A stretch of 64,000 nt of DNA from Halictus rubicundus (taxonomy: Eukaryota > Arthropoda > Insecta > Hymenoptera > Halictidae), in NCBI RefSeq assembly GCF_050948215.1, contig NW_027489049.1:62001-126000 (forward strand), in the 5' to 3' direction. The translations under genes were made by a program, and so were the position numbers. The notes under the pieces were generated by a model. It had not been told where the DNA came from. It did no database searches and was given only the letters and a program-made list of their open reading frames with translations. Below, one piece after another: positions 42,703-55,960 of the stretch (the first letter of the stretch is position 1; each line of letters starts with the position of its first letter).

Positions 42703-42762
42703 ATGCTATCCTATCCTTTATCGTATCCTATCCTCTATCCTATTAAATCCTCTATCGGATCC
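42703..42762 (+). repeat. GGATCC box, S subtype
   Basis: GGATCC at 42757-42762. Intact counterpart of the broken box at 30850. Confidence 0.9.
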
Positions 42763-44160
42763 TCTATCCTATCCTATCCTCTATCGTATCCTATCCTCTA
42801 TCCTATCCTATCCTCTATCCTATCCTATCCTCTATCCTATCCTATCCTCTATCCTATCCTATCCTCTATCCTATCCTATCCTCTATCCTATCCTATCCTC
42901 TATCCTATCCTATCCTCTATCCTATCCTATCCTCTATCCTATCCTATCCTCTATCGTATCCTATCATCTATCCTATTAAATCCTATATCGTATCCTCTAT
43001 CCTATCCTATCCTCTATCGTATCCTATCCTCTATCCTATCCTATCCTCTGTCCTATTCCTATCCTCTATCCTATCCTTTTCTCTATCCTATCTTATCATC
43101 TATCCTATCCTATCCTCTATCCTATCCTATCCTCTATCCTATCCTATCCTCTATCCTATCCTATCCTCTATCATATGCTATCCTCTATCCAATCCTATCC
43201 TCTATCCTATCCTTATCCTCTATCGTATCCTATCCTCTATCCTATCCTTCCTCTATCCTATCCTATCCTCTATCCTATCCTATCCTCTATCCTATATTAT
43301 CCTCTATCCTATCCATCCTCTATCCTATCCTATCCTCTATCCAATCCTATCCTCTATCCTATCCTTATCCTCTATCGTATCCTATCCTCTATCCTATCCT
43401 ATCCTCTATCCTATCCTATCCTCTATCCTATCCTATCCTCTATCCTATCCTATCCTCTATCCTATATTATCCTCTATCCTATCCCATCCTCTATCCTATC
43501 CTATCCTCTATCCTATCCTATCCTCTATCCTATCCTATCCTCTATCCTATCCTATCCTCTATCGTATCCTATCCTCTATCCGATTAAATCCTATATCGTA
43601 TCCTCTATCCTATCCTATCCTCTATCGTATCCTATCCTCTATCCTATCCTATCGTCTATCCTATCCTATCCTCTATCCTATCCTATTCTCCATCCTATCC
43701 TATCCTCTATCCTATCCTATCCTCTATCCTATCCTATCCTCTATCCTATCCTATCCTCTATCCTATCCTATCCTCAATCCTATCCTATCCTCTATCCTAT
43801 CCTATCCTCTATCATATCATATCCTCTATCGTATCCTATACTCTATCCTATTAAATCCTATATCGTATCCTCTATCCTATCCTATCCTCTATCGTATCAT
43901 ATCCTCTATCCTATCCTATCCTCTATCGTATCCTATCCTCGTATCCTATCCTATCCTCTATCCTATCCTATCCTCTATCCTATATTATCCTCTATCCTAT
44001 CCCATCCTCTATCCTATCCTATCCTCTATCCTATCCTATCCTATATCGTATCCTCTATCCTATCCTATCCTATCCTCTATCGTATCCTATCCTCTATCCT
44101 ATTAAATCCTATATCGTATCCTCTATCCTATCCTATCCTCTATCGTATCCTATCCTCTAT
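42762..44160 (+). repeat. Satellite stretch rich in off-register indels
   Basis: It contains TATTAAAT at 42974, GATTAAAT at 43582 and a TATACTC-linked box at 43849. It differs from its relative at 53.9-54.4 kb by several indels that are not multiples of a pentamer: CCTATTCCTATCC near 43053, CTATCCTTCCTC near 43243, CTATCCATCC near 43309 and CCTCGTATCC near 43937. These shifts leave two + frames open over 43175-43587. No gene is inferred. Confidence 0.75.
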
Positions 44161-45830
44161 CCTATCCTATCCTCTATCCTATCCTATCCTCTATCCTATC
44201 CTATCCTCTATCCTATCCTATCCTCTATCCTATGATGTCCTCTATCCTATCCTATCCTCTATCCCATCCTTATCATCTATCGTATCCTATCCTCTATCCT
44301 ATCCTATCCTCTATCCTATCCTATCCTCTATCCTATCCTATCCTCTATCCTATATTATCCTCTATCCTATCCCATCCTCTATCCTATCCTATCCTCTATC
44401 CTATCCTATCCTCTATCCTATCCTATCCTCTACCCTATCCTATCCTCTATCCTATCCTATCCTCTATCATATCATATCCTCTATCGTATCCTATACTCTA
44501 TCCTATTAAATCCTATATCGTATCCTCTATCCTATCCTATCCTCTATCGTATCATATCCTCTATCCTATCCTATCCTCTATCGTATCCTATCCTCTATCC
44601 TATCCTATCCTCTATCCTATCCTATCCTCTATCCTATATTATTCTCTATCCTATCCCATCCTCTATCCTATCCTATCCTCTATCCTATCCTATCCTATAT
44701 CGTATCCTCTATCCTATCCTATCCTATCCTCTATCGTATCCTATCCTCTATCCTATTAAATCCTATATCGTATCCTCTATCCTATCCTATCCTCTATCGT
44801 ATCCTATCCTCTATCCTATCCTATCCTCTATCCTATCCTATCCTATCCTATCCTCTATCCTATCCTATCCTCTATCCTATCCTATCCTCTATCCTATCCT
44901 ATCCTCTATCGTATCCTATCCTCTATCCTATCCTATCCTCTATCGTATCCTATCCTCTATCCTATTAAATCCTATATCGTATCCTCTATCCTATCCTATC
45001 CTCTATCCTATCCTATCCTCTATCCTATCCTATCCTCTATCCTATCCTATCCTCTATCCTATGATGTCCTCTATCCTATCCTATCCTCTATCCCATCCTT
45101 ATCATCTATCGTATCCTATCCTCTATCCTATCCTATCCTCTATCCTATCCTATCCTCTATCCTATCCTATCCTCTATCCTATATTATCCTCTATCCTATC
45201 CCATCCTCTATCCTATCCTATCCTCTATCCTATCCTATCCTCTATCCTATCCTATCCTCTACCCTATCCTATCCTCTATCCTATCCTATCCTCTATCATA
45301 TCATATCCTCTATCGTATCCTATACTCTATCCTATTAAATCCTATATCGTATCCTCTATCCTATCCTATCCTCTATCGTATCATATCCTCTATCCTATCC
45401 TATCCTCTATCGTATCCTATCCTCTATCCTATCCTATCCTCTATCCTATCCTATCCTCTATCCTATATTATTCTCTATCCTATCCCATCCTCTATCCTAT
45501 CCTATCCTCTATCCTATCCTATCCTATATCGTATCCTCTATCCTATCCTATCCTATCCTCTATCGTATCCTATCCTCTATCCTATTAAATCCTATATCGT
45601 ATCCTCTATCCTATCCTATCCTCTATCGTATCCTATCCTCTATCCTATCCTATCCTCTATCCTATCCTATCCTATCCTATCCTCTATCCTATCCTATCCT
45701 CTATCCTATCCTATCCTCTATCCTATCCTATCCTCTATCGTATCCTATCCTCTATCCTATCCTATCCTCTATCGTATCCTATCCTCTATCCTATTAAATC
45801 CTATATCGTATCCTCTATCCTATCCTATCC
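44160..45830 (+). repeat. 829-bp tandem duplication
   Basis: Two copies with offset 829 bp. The unique ATGATG monomer lies at 44232 and 45061 and the TATACTC-linked TATTAAAT at 44504 and 45333. The 175-codon open stretch that starts at each ATGATG reads identically in the two copies, so there is no replacement difference over 528 bp. Upstream, the distance from the preceding TATTAAAT to ATGATG is 34 bp (two 17-mers) shorter in copy 2, which places the joint near 44160/44990. Similarity ends near 45000/45830 where CGTATCC replaces CCTATCC. Confidence 0.88.
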
Positions 45831-48200
45831 TCTATCGTATCCTATCCTCTATCCTATCCTATCGTCTATCCTATCCTATCCTCTATCCTATCCTATTCTC
45901 CATCCTATCCTATCCTCTATCCTATCCTATCCTCTATCCTATCCTATCCTCTATCCTATCCTATCCTCTATCCTATCCTATCCTCTATCCTATCCTATCC
46001 TCTATCGTATCCTATCCTCTATCCTATCCTATCCTCTATCGTATCCTATCCTCTATCCTATTAAATCCTATATCGTATCCTCTATCCTATCCTATCCTCT
46101 ATCGTATCCTATCCTCTATCCTATCCTATCGTCTATCCTATCCCATCCTCTATCCTATCCTATCCTCTATCCTATCCTATCCTATATCGTATCCTCTATC
46201 CTATCCTATCCTATCCTCTATCGTATCCTATCCTCTATCCTATTAAATCCTATATCGTATCCTCTATCCTATCCTATCCTCTATCGTATCCTATCCTCTA
46301 TCCTATCCTATCCTCTATCCTATCCTATCCTATCCTATCCTCTATCCTATCCTATCCTCTATCCTATCCTATCCTCTATCCTATCCTATCCTCTATCGTA
46401 TCCTATCCTCTATCCTATCCTATCCTCTATCGTATCCTATCCTCTATCCTATTAAATCCTATATCGTATCCTCTATCCTATCCTATCCTCTATCGTATCC
46501 TATCCTCCATCCTATCCTATCCTCTATCCTATCCTATCCTCTATCCTATCCTATCCTCTATCCTATCCTATCCTCTATCCTATCCTATCCTCAATCCTAT
46601 CCTATCCTCTATCCTATCCTATCCTCTATCATATCATATCCTCTATCGTATCCTATACTCTATCCTATTAAATCCTATATCGTATCCTCTATCCTATCCT
46701 ATCCTCTATCGTATCATATCCTCTATCCTATCCTATCCTCTATCGTATCCTATCCTCTATCCTATCCTATCCTCTATCCTATCCTATCCTCTATCGTATC
46801 CTATCCTCTATCCGATTAAATCCTATATCGTATCCTCTATCCTATCCTATCCTCTATCGTATCCTATCCTCTATCCTATCCTATCGTCTATCCTATCCTA
46901 TCCTCTATCCTATCCTATTCTCCATCCTATCCTATCCTCTATCCTATCCTATCCTCTATCCTATCCTATCCTCTATCCTATCCTATCCTCTATCCTATCC
47001 TATCCTCTATCGTATCCTATCCTCTATACTATCCTATCCTCTATCCTATCCTATCCTCTATCCTATCCTATCCTCTATCCTATCCTATCCTCTATCCTAT
47101 CCTATCCTCTATCCTATCCTATCCTCTATCCTATCCTAACCTCTATCCCATCCTTATCATCTATCGTATCCTATCCTCTATCCTATCCTATCCTCTATCC
47201 TATCCTATCCTCTATCCTATCCTATCCTCTATCCTATCCTATCCTCTATCCTATATTATCCTCTATCCTATCCCATCCTCTATCCTATCCTATCCTCTAT
47301 CCTATCCTATCCTCTATCCTATCCTATCCTCTACCCAATCCTATCCTCTATCCTATCCTATCCTCTATCGTATCCTATCCGCTATCCTATCCAATCCTAT
47401 ATCCTATCCTTTATCCTATCCTATCCTCTATGCTATCCTATCCTTTATCGTATCCTATCCTCTATCCTATTAAATCCTATATCGGATCCTCTATCCTATC
47501 CTATCCTCTATCGTATCCTATCCTCTATCCTATCCTATCCTCTATCGTATCCTATCCTCTATCCTATCCTATCCTCTATCCTATCCTATCCTCTATCCTA
47601 TCCTATCCTCTATCCTATATTATCCTCTATCCTATCCTATCCTATCCTCTATCCTATCCTATCCTGTATCCTATCCTATTCTCTATCCTATCCTATCCTC
47701 TATCCTATCCTATCCTCTATCCTATCCTATCCTCTATCCTATCCTATCCTCTATCCTATCTTATCCTCTATCCTATCCTATCCTCTATCATATCCTATCC
47801 TCTATCCTATCCTATCCTCTATCCTATCCTTATCCTCTATCGTATCCTATCCTCTATCCTATCCTATCCTATCCTATCCTCTATCCTATCCTATCCTCTA
47901 TCCTATCCTATCCTCTATCCTATCCTATCCTCTATCGTATCCTATCCTCCATCCTATTAAATCCTATATCTTATCCTCTATCCTATCCTATCCTCTATCG
48001 TATCCTATCCTCTATCCTATCCTATCCTCTATCCTATCCTATCCTCTATCCTATCCTATTCTCCATCCTACCCTATCCTCTATCCTATCCTATCCTCTTT
48101 CCTATCCTATCCTCTATCCTATCCTATCCTCTATCCTATCCTATCCTCAATCCTATCCTATCCTCTATCCTATCCTATCCTCTATCATATCCTATCCTCT
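45830..48200 (+). repeat. Irregular satellite with closely spaced TATTAAAT boxes
   Basis: TATTAAAT boxes occur at close intervals between 45790 and 46670, each followed by TATATCGTATCC, with a GATTAAAT at 46814 and a TATACTC-linked box at 46666, the last one with the plain TATTAAAT form. The final GGATCC box of the window is at 47430. A CTCCATCC-linked box at about 47957 resembles the 455-bp repeat at 36-37 kb. No gene. Confidence 0.72.
47430..47489 (+). repeat. GGATCC box, Y subtype, last in window
   Basis: GGATCC at 47484-47489. Preceded by a TTTATCC variant. No such box was found between here and 64000. Confidence 0.9.
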
Positions 48201-50900
48201 ATCGTATCCTATACTCTATCCTATGAAATCCTATATCGTATCCTCTATCCTATCCTATCCTCTATCGTATCATATCCTCTATCCTATCCTATCCTCTATC
48301 GTATCCTATCCTCCATCCTATCCTATCCTCTATCCTATATTATCCTCTATCCTATCCCATCCTCTATCCTATCCTATCCTCTATCCTATCCTATCCTCTA
48401 TCCTATCCTATCCTCTATCCTATCCTATCCTCTATCCTATCCTATCCTATCCTCTATCCTATCCTATCCTCTATCCTATCCTATCCTCTATCCTATCCTA
48501 TCCTATCCTCTATCCTATCCTATCCTCTATCCTATCCTATCCTCTATCCTATCCTATCCTCTATCCTATCCTATCCTCTATCCTATCCTATCCTCTATCC
48601 TATCCTATCCTCTATCCTATCCTATCCTCTATCCTATCCTATCCTCTATCCTATCCTATCCTCTATCCTATCCTATCCTCTATCCTATCCTATCCTCTAT
48701 CCTATCCTATCCTCTATCCTATAATATCCTCTATCCTATCCTATCCTCTATCCTATCCTATCCTCTATCCTATCCTATCCTCTATCCTATCCTATCATCT
48801 ATCCTATCCTATCCTCTATCCTATCCTATCCTCTATCCTATCCTATCCTCTATCCTATCCTATCCTCTATCGTATCCTATCCTCTATCCGATTAAATCCT
48901 ATATCGTATCCTCTATCCTATCCTATCCTCTATCGTATCCTATCCTCTATCCTATCCTATCCTCTATCATATCCTATCCTCTATCCTATCCTATCCTCTA
49001 TCCTATCCAATCCTCTATCCTATCCTTATCCTCTATCGTATCCTATCCTCTATCCTATCCTATCCTCTATCCTATCCTGTCCTCTATCCTATCCTATCCT
49101 CTATCGTATCCTATCCTCTATCCGATTAAATCCTATATCGTATCCTCTATCCTATCCTATCCTCTATCGTATCCTATCCTCTATCCTATCCTATCCTCTA
49201 TGATATCCTATCCTCTATCCTATCCTATCCTCTATCCTATCCTATCCTATCCTCTATCCTATCCTATCCTCTATCCTATCCTATCCTCTATCCTATCCTA
49301 TCCTCTATCCTATCCTATCCTCTATCCTATCCTATCCTCTATCCTATCCTATCCTATCCTCTATCCTATCCTATCCTCTATCCTATCCTATCCTCTATCC
49401 TATCCTATCCTCTATCCTATCCTATCCTCTATCCTATCCTATCCTCTATCCTATCCTATCCTCTATCCTATCCTATCCTCTATCCTATCCTATCCTCTAT
49501 CCTATCCTATCCTCTATCCTATCCTATCCTCTATCCTATCCTATCCTCTATCCTATCCTATCCTCTATCCTATCCTATCCTCTATCCTATCCTATCCTCA
49601 ATCCTATCCTATCCTCTATCCTATCCTATCCTCTATCATATCCTATCCTCTATCGTATCCTATACTCTATCTTATTAAATCCTATATCGTATCCTCTATC
49701 CTATCCTATCCTCTATCGTATCATATCCTCTATCCTATCCTATCCTCTATCGTATCCTATCCTCCATCCTATCCTATCCTCTATCCTATCCTTTTCTCTA
49801 TCCTATCCTATCATCTATCCTATCCTATCCTCTATCCTATCCTATCCTCTATCCTATCCTATCCTCTATCCTATCCTATCCTCTATCATATCCTATCCTC
49901 TATCCAATCCTATCCTCTATCCTATCCTTATCCTCTATCGTATCCTATCCTCTATCCTATCCTATCCTCTATCCTATCCTATCCTATCCTCTATCTTATC
50001 CTATCCTCTATCCTATCCCATCCTCTATCCTATCCTATCCTCTATCCTATCCTATCCTCTATCCTATCCTATCCTCTATCCTATCCTCTATCCTATCCTA
50101 TCCTCTATCCTATCCTATCCTCTATCCTATCCTCTATCCTATCATATCCTATCCTCTATCCTATATTATCCTCTATCCTATCCTATCCTCTTTCCTATCC
50201 TATCCTCTATCCTATCCTATCCTCTATCCTATCCTATCCTCAATCCTATCCTATCCTCTATCCTATCCTATCCTCTATCATATCCTATCCTCTATCGTAT
50301 CCTATACTCTATCCTATGAAATCCTATATCGTATCCTCTATCCTATCCTATCCTCTATCGTATCATATCCTCTATCCTATCCTATCCTCTATCGTATCCT
50401 ATCCTCCATCCTATCCTATCCTCTATCCTATATTATCCTCTATCCTATCCCATCCTCTATCCTATCCTATCCTCTATCCTATCCTATCCTCTATCCTATC
50501 CTATCCTCTATCCTATCCTATCCTCTATCCTATCCTATCCTATCCTCTATCCTATCCTATCCTCTATCCTATCCTATCCTCTATCCTATCCTATCCTCTA
50601 TCCTATCCTATCCTCTATCCTATCCTATCCTCTATCCTATCCTATCCTATCCTCTATCCTATCCCATCCTCTATCCTATCCTATCCTCTATCCTATCCTA
50701 TCCTCTATCCTATCCTATCCTCTATCCTATCCTATCCTCTATCCTATCCTATCCTATCCTCTATCCTATCCTATCCTCTATCCTATCCTATCCTCTATCC
50801 TATCCTATCCTCTATCCTATCCTATCCTCTATCCTATCCTATCCTCTATCCTATCCTATCCTCTATCCTATCCTATTCTCTATCCTATCCTATCCTCTAT
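48200..50900 (+). repeat. Left edge of the right-hand domain
   Basis: From here on TATACTC-linked boxes are only of the TATGAAAT type (48222, 50315) or CTTATTAAAT type (49671). GATTAAAT occurs as a pair at 48890/49124, 234 bp apart, which is 17 bp less than the 251-bp pairs at 23-25 kb, so this stretch is related to that block. A singleton ATAATATCC lies at 48721. Most of the rest is unmodified 17-mers. No gene. Confidence 0.75.
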
Positions 50901-53900
50901 CCTATCCTATCCTCTATCATATCCTATCATCTATCCTATCCTATCCTCTATCCTATCCTATCCTCTATCCTATCGTATCCTCTATCCTATCCTATCCTCT
51001 ATCCTATCCTATCCTCTATCCTATCCTATCCTCTATCGTATCCTATCCTCTATCCGATTAAATCCTATATCGTATCCTCTATCCTATCCTATCCTCTATC
51101 GTATCCTATCCTCTATCCTATCCTATCCTCTATCCTATCCTATCCTCTATCCTATCCTATCCTCTATCCTATCCTATCCTCTATCCTATCCTATCCTCTA
51201 TCCTATCCTATTCTCTATCCTATCCTATCCTCTATCCTATCCTATCCTCTATCATATCCTCTCCTCTATCCTATCCTATCCTCTATCCTATCCTATCCTC
51301 TATCCTATCCTATCCTCTATCCTATCCTATCCTCAATCCTATCCTATCCTCTATCCTATCCTATCCTCTATCATATCCTATCCTCTATCGTATCCTATAC
51401 TCTATCTTATTAAATCCTATATCGTATCCTCTATCCTATCCTATCCTCTATCGTATCATATCCTCTATCCTATCCTATCCTCTATCGTATCCTATCCTCC
51501 ATCCTATCCTATCCTCTATCCTATCCTTTTCTCTATCCTATCCTATCATCTATCCTATCCTATCCTCTATCCTATCCTATCCTCTATCCTATCCTATCCT
51601 CTATCCTATCCTATCCTCTATCATATCCTATCCTCTATCCAATCCTATCCTCTATCCTATCCTTATCCTCTATCGTATCCTATCCTCTATCCTATCCTAT
51701 CCTCTATCCTATCCTATCCTCTATCCTATCCTATCCTCTATCTTATCCTATCCTCTATCCTATATTATCCTCTATCCTATCCCATCCTCTATCCTATCCT
51801 ATCCTCTATCCTATCCTATCCTCTATCCTATCCTATCCTCTATCCTATCCTATCCTATCCTCTATCCTATCCTCTATCCTATCCTATCCTCTATCCTATC
51901 CTATCCTCTATCCTATCCTCTATCCTATCCTATCCTATCCTCTATCCTATATTATCCTCTATCCTATCCTATCCTCTTTCCTATCCTATGCTCTATCCTA
52001 TCCTATCCTCTATCCTATCCTATCCTCAATCCTATCCTATCCTCTATCCTATCCTATCCTCTATCATATCCTATCCTCTATCGTATCCTATACTCTATCC
52101 TATGAAATCCTATATGGTATCCTCTATCCTATCCTATCCTCTATCGTATCATATCCTCTATCCTATCCTATCCTCCATCCTATCCTATCCTCTATCCTAT
52201 ATTATCCTCTATCCTATCCCATCCTCTATCCTATCCTATCCTCTATCCTATCCTATCCTCTATCCTATCCTATCCTCTATCCTATCCTATCCTCTATCCT
52301 ATCCTATCCTATCCTCTATCCTATCCTATCCTCTATCCTATCCTATCCTCTATCCTATCCTATCCTCTATCCTATCCTATCCTCTATCCTATCCTATCCT
52401 CTATCCTATCCTATCCTCTATCCTATCCTATCCTCTATCCTATCCTATCCTCTATCCTATCCTATCCTCTATCCTATCCTATTCTCTAACCAATCCTATG
52501 CTCTATCCTATCCTATCCTCTATCATATCCTATCATCTATCCTATCCTATCCTCTATCCTATCCTATCCTCTATCCTATCCTATCCTCTATCCTATCCTA
52601 TCCTCTATCCTATCCTATCCTCAATCCTATCCTATCCTCTATCCTATCCTATCCTCTATCATATCCTATCCTCTATCGTATCCTATACTCTATCTTATTA
52701 AATCCTATATCGTATCCTCTATCCTATCCTATCCTCTATCGTATCATATCCTCTATCCTATCCTATCCTCTATCGTATCCTATCCTCCATCCTATCCTAT
52801 CCTCTATCCTATCCTTTTCTCTATCCTATCCTATCATCTATCCTATCCTCTCCTCTATCCTATCCTATCCTCTATCCTATCCTATCCTCTATCCTATCCT
52901 ATCCTCTATCATATCCTATCCTCTATCCAATCCTATCCTCTATCCTATCCTTATCCTCTATCGTATCCTATCCTCTATCCTATCCTATCCTCTATCCTAT
53001 CCTATCCTCTATCCTATCCTATCCTCTATCTTATCCTATCCTCTATCCTATATTATCCTCTATCCTATCCCATCCTCTATCCTATCCTATCCTCTATCCT
53101 ATCCTATCCTCTATCCTATCCTATCCTCTATCCTATCCTATCCTCTATCCTATCCTCTATCCTATCCTATCCTCTATCCTATCCTCTATCCTATCCTCTA
53201 TCCTATCCTATCCTATCCTCTATCCTATATTATCCTCTATCCTATCCTATCCTCTTTCCTATCCTATCCTCTATCCTATCCTATCCTCTATCCTATCCTA
53301 TCCTCAATCCTATCCTATCCTCTATCCTATCCTATCCTCTATCATATCCTATCCTCTATCGTATCCTATACTCTATCCTATGAAATCCTATATCGTATCC
53401 TCTATCCTATCCTATCCTCTATCGTATCATATCCTCTATCCTATCCTATCCTCTATCGTATCCTATCCTCCATCCTATCCTATCCTCTATCCTATCCTAT
53501 CCTCTATCCTATCCTATCCTATCCTCTATCCTATCCTATCCTATCCTATCCTCTATCCTATCCTATCCTCTATCCTATCCTATCCTATCCTCTATCCTAT
53601 CCTATCCTCTATCCTATCCTATCCTATCCTCTATCCTATCCTATCCTCTATCCTATCCTATCCTCTATCCTATCCTATCCTCTATCCTATCCTATCCTCT
53701 ATCCTATCCTATCCTCTATCCTATCCTATCCTCTATCCTATCCTATCCTCTATCCTATCCTATCCTCTATCCTATCCTATCCTCTATCCTATCCTATCCT
53801 CTATCCTATCCTATCCTATCCTCTATCCTATCCTATCCTCTATCCTATCCTATCCTCTATCGTATCCTATCATCTATCCTATTAAATCCTATATCGTATC

Positions 53901-55960
53901 CTCTATCCTATCCTATCCTCTATCGTATCCTATCCTCTATCCTATCCTATCCTCTGTCCTATCCTATCCTCTATCCTATCCTTTTCTCTATCCTATCCTA
54001 TCATCTATCCTATCCTATCCTCTATCCTATCCTATCCTCTATCCTATCCTATCCTCTATCCTATCCTATCCTCTATCATATGCTATCCTCTATCCAATCC
54101 TATCCTCTATCCTATCCTTATCCTCTATCGTATCCTATCCTCTATCCTATCCTATCCTCTATCCTATCCTATCCTCTATCCTATCCTATCCTCTATCCTA
54201 TATTATCCTCTATCCTATCCCATCCTCTATCCTATCCTATCCTCTATCCAATCCTATCCTCTATCCTATCCTTATCCTCTATCGTATCCTATCCTCTATC
54301 CTATCCTATCCTCTATCCTATCCTATCCTCTATCCTATCCTATCCTCTATCCTATCCTATCCTCTATCCGATTAAATCCTATATCGTATCCTCTATCCTA
54401 TCCTATCCTCTATCGTATCCTATCCTCTATCCTATCCTATCCTCTATCCTATCCTATCCTCTATCCTATCCTATCCTCTATCCTATCCTATCCTCTATCC
54501 TATCCTATCCTCTATCCTATCCTATCCTCTATCCTATCCTATTCTCTATCCTATCCTATCCTCTATCCTATCCTATCCTCTATCATATCCTATCCTCTAT
54601 CCTATCCTATCCTCTATCCTATCCTATCCTCTATCCTATCCTATCCTCTATCCTATCCTATCCTCAATCCTATCCTATCCTCTATCCTATCCTATCCTCT
54701 ATCATATCCTATCCTCTATCGTATCCTATACTCTATCTTATTAAATCCTATATCGTATCCTCTATCCTATCCTATCCTCTATCGTATCATATCCTCTATC
54801 CTATCCTATCCTCTATCGTATCCTATCCTCCATCCTATCCTATCCTCTATCCTATCCTTTTCTCTATCCTATCCTATCATCTATCCTATCCTATCCTCTA
54901 TCCTATCCTATCCTCTATCCTATCCTATCCTCTATCCTATCCTATCCTCTATCAAATCCTATCCTCTATCCAATCCTATCCTCTATCCTATCCTTATCCT
55001 CTATCGTATCCTATCCTCTATCCTATCCTATCCTCTATCCTATCCTATCCTCTATCCTATCCTATCCTCTATCTTATCCTATCCTCTATCCTATATTATC
55101 CTCTATCCTATCCCATCCTCTATCCTATCCTATCCTCTATCCTATCCTATCCTCTATCCTATCCTATCCTCTATCCTATCCTATCCTCTATCCTATCCTA
55201 TCCTCTATCCTATCCTATCCTCTATCATATCCTATCCTCTATCGTATCCTATACTCTATCTTATTAAATCCTATATCGTATCCTCTATCCTATCCTATCC
55301 TCTATCGTATCATATCCTCTATCCTATCCTATCCTCTATCGTATCCTATCCTCCATCCTATCCTATCCTCTATCCTATCCTTTTCTCCATCCTATCCTAT
55401 CCTCTATCCTATATTATCCTCTATCCTATCCTATCCTCTATCCTATCCTACCCTCTATCCTATCCTATCCTCTATCCTATCCTATCCTCTATCCTATCCT
55501 ATCCTATCCTCTATCCTATCCTATCCTCTATCCTATCCTATCCTCTATCCTATCCTATCCTCTATCCTATCCTATCCTCTATCCTATCCTATCCTCTATC
55601 CTATCCTATCCTCTATCCTATCCTATCCTCTATCCTATCCTATTCTCTAACCAATCCTATGCTCTACCCTATCCTATCCTCTATCATATCCTATCATCTA
55701 TCCTATCCTATCCTCTATCCTATCCTATCCTCTATCCTATCCTATCCTCTATCCTATCCTATCCTCTATCCTATCCTATCCTCTATCCTATCCTATCCTC
55801 AATCCTATCCTATCCTCTATCCTATCCTATCCTCTATCATATCAAATCCTCTATCGTATCCTATACTCTATCTTATTAAATCCTATATCGTATCCTCTAT
55901 CCTATCCTATCCTCTATCGTATCATATCCTCTATCCTATCCTATCCTCTATCGTATCCTA
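50900..55960 (+). repeat. 4.9-kb unit ancestral to the 2,095-bp repeat (U + V)
   Basis: Part U, about 50937-52989, matches the 2,095-bp repeats with an offset of 4,915 bp (GATTAAAT 51056/55971, CTTATTAAAT 51406/56321 and 52694/57609, CTCTAACCAATCC 52481/57396). Part V, 52989 to about 55950, returns at 62094 with offset 9,105 (TATGAAAT 53379/62484), which equals 4,915 + 2 x 2,095. After a 39-bp loss in the later copy the offset is 9,066 (TATTAAAT 53880/62946, GATTAAAT 54370/63436, CTTATTAAAT 54737/63803). Extra CTTATTAAAT boxes lie at 55260 and 55872, and an additional CTCTAACC monomer near 55646. Confidence 0.85.

Larger units (their letters stand above)
40200..42762 (+). repeat. Segment B, copy 2
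   Basis: It is collinear with 28.4-30.89 kb (see the offsets given there). Unlike copy 1 it ends in an intact GGATCC box at 42703-42762, so copy 2 probably preserves the ancestral right end. A CCAATCC monomer replaces CCCATCC near 42578. Confidence 0.83.
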
